Below the pieces are notes generated by a model. The model saw nothing but the letters and a program-made list of their open reading frames with translations. It was not told the origin of the DNA and did no database searches. From Pseudomonadales bacterium (GTDB lineage Bacteria; Pseudomonadota; Gammaproteobacteria; Pseudomonadales; IMCC2047), in assembly GCA_021736745.1 (NCBI GenBank), contig JAIPFG010000192.1, positions 1 through 6,274 of the forward strand: a stretch of DNA of 6,274 nucleotides, read 5' to 3'. Shown in pieces: positions 5,718 to 6,274 of the stretch (the first letter of the stretch is position 1; the number at the start of each line of letters is the position of its first letter). Made by a program: the position numbers and the translations under genes.

Positions 5718-6274
5718 ATGCCCAAGACTAAGGCATTTATCAAACGCTCATTGATTGGTGGCTTGCTCGTTATCCTCCCCATCGCCATCCTTGTCTTTTT
5801 CTTTCGCTGGATATTCGACCTCATCACCGAATTACTCACGCCACTGTCAGACCTTTTAATCAAGTCCTACGGCATGCCTCATTTGGCCGCTGACTTTCTT
5901 GCCGTTTTATTGATCATCCTGCTCTGCTTTGTGATAGGTTCACTCATAAGCACCAGTATTGGCAAATGGGCGCATGAGCATTTTGACGGTTATCTGGCAA
6001 AGCTAGCCCCCGGTTATCGAATGATCAAAGAGATTGTCAACCAATTTTTTGGTGACAATGCTGACTCACCTTTTAAAAATGGGCAAGTCGCACGCGTTAA
6101 ACTATTCGGCAAAGATATAGAAACCAGCGTTACGGCCTTAGTCACTAGCCAGCATGCCGATGGGACTTACACGATCTTTATTCCAACCGGACCAAACCCA
6201 ACCTCAGGTATGATTTATCATGTTGCTGCTGACCTCGTGGAACTGTTCCCCCATATTAAAGTAGATTCAGCGAT
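5718..6274 (+). CDS. DUF502 family membrane protein, 3' end outside window
   Basis: Open from ATG 5718 to the right edge (185 complete codons), so the C-terminus is missing; DUF502 proteins are usually about 200 residues, so most of it is here. Two membrane helices are evident (about 11-31 and 57-78), followed by a soluble region. Family hallmarks are visible: RSLIGGLLVILPIAILVFF at the N-terminus, IPGY-like KLAPGYRMIKEIVNQFFG (95-112), and FIPTGPNPTSGMIYHV (154-169), the most recognisable block. The function of the family is unknown in bacteria; plant relatives (COV1-like) are also poorly understood. TAAGGTG (5705-5711) is a good ribosome binding site 6 bases from the ATG. A weak -10-like TAGAAT at 5642-5647 lies in the 100-base gap after the PilZ gene, so it could be either separately promoted or read through; no terminator separates them. 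Confidence 0.88.
   Translation, partial: MPKTKAFIKRSLIGGLLVILPIAILVFFFRWIFDLITELLTPLSDLLIKSYGMPHLAADFLAVLLIILLCFVIGSLISTSIGKWAHEHFDGYLAKLAPGYRMIKEIVNQFFGDNADSPFKNGQVARVKLFGKDIETSVTALVTSQHADGTYTIFIPTGPNPTSGMIYHVAADLVELFPHIKVDSA

Overview
The window looks like a chromosomal segment of a gammaproteobacterium, probably a marine or environmental lineage. The basis is the gene families present: a RimK-related ligase operon with a retropepsin-like protease and an inactive transglutaminase/7TM protein, a single-domain PilZ protein and a DUF502 membrane protein. Base composition looks moderate, near 45-50% GC by eye (not computed). I see no mobile element, tRNA, rRNA or CRISPR array. The genus cannot be fixed from the sequence alone.

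Layout. Bases 1-137 are non-coding in all six frames and act as leader to the first operon. Bases 138-3446 hold a tightly packed three-gene + strand operon: an exported lipoprotein with a coiled-coil stalk and a retropepsin-like ('ATP-dependent zinc protease', RimB-type) domain; a membrane protein with a degenerate transglutaminase-like domain fused to about seven membrane helices; and an ATP-grasp alpha-L-glutamate-ligase-like enzyme. The stop of gene 1 overlaps the start of gene 2 by 4 bases and gene 2 overlaps gene 3 by 23 bases, so translation is probably coupled. A short convergent gap (3447-3484) separates this operon from a - strand gene for an AsmA/DUF748-like membrane-anchored protein (3485-4249).

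The divergent control region 4250-4438 is the richest non-coding stretch. It holds a good sigma70-type promoter for the - strand gene whose -35 box lies inside a perfect 7+7 palindrome, and an exact FNR/Anr-type box (TTGAT-N4-ATCAA) that overlaps the -35 of a plausible promoter for the + strand GNAT acetyltransferase (4439-5098). Next comes a PilZ domain protein (5210-5617, GTG start, extended -10 promoter) with both c-di-GMP-binding motifs intact. Last is a DUF502 membrane protein that starts at 5718 and runs off the right edge.

Working together: genes 1-3 are a recurring conserved set, with a ligase that could add an amino acid or peptide, a protease that could remove or cut it, and a membrane protein between them. 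Its substrate cannot be read from the sequence, and it is the strongest candidate here for a poorly described system. The remaining genes look like independent housekeeping or signalling units, with oxygen-responsive control suggested for the GNAT/AsmA-like divergent pair and c-di-GMP sensing for the PilZ gene.
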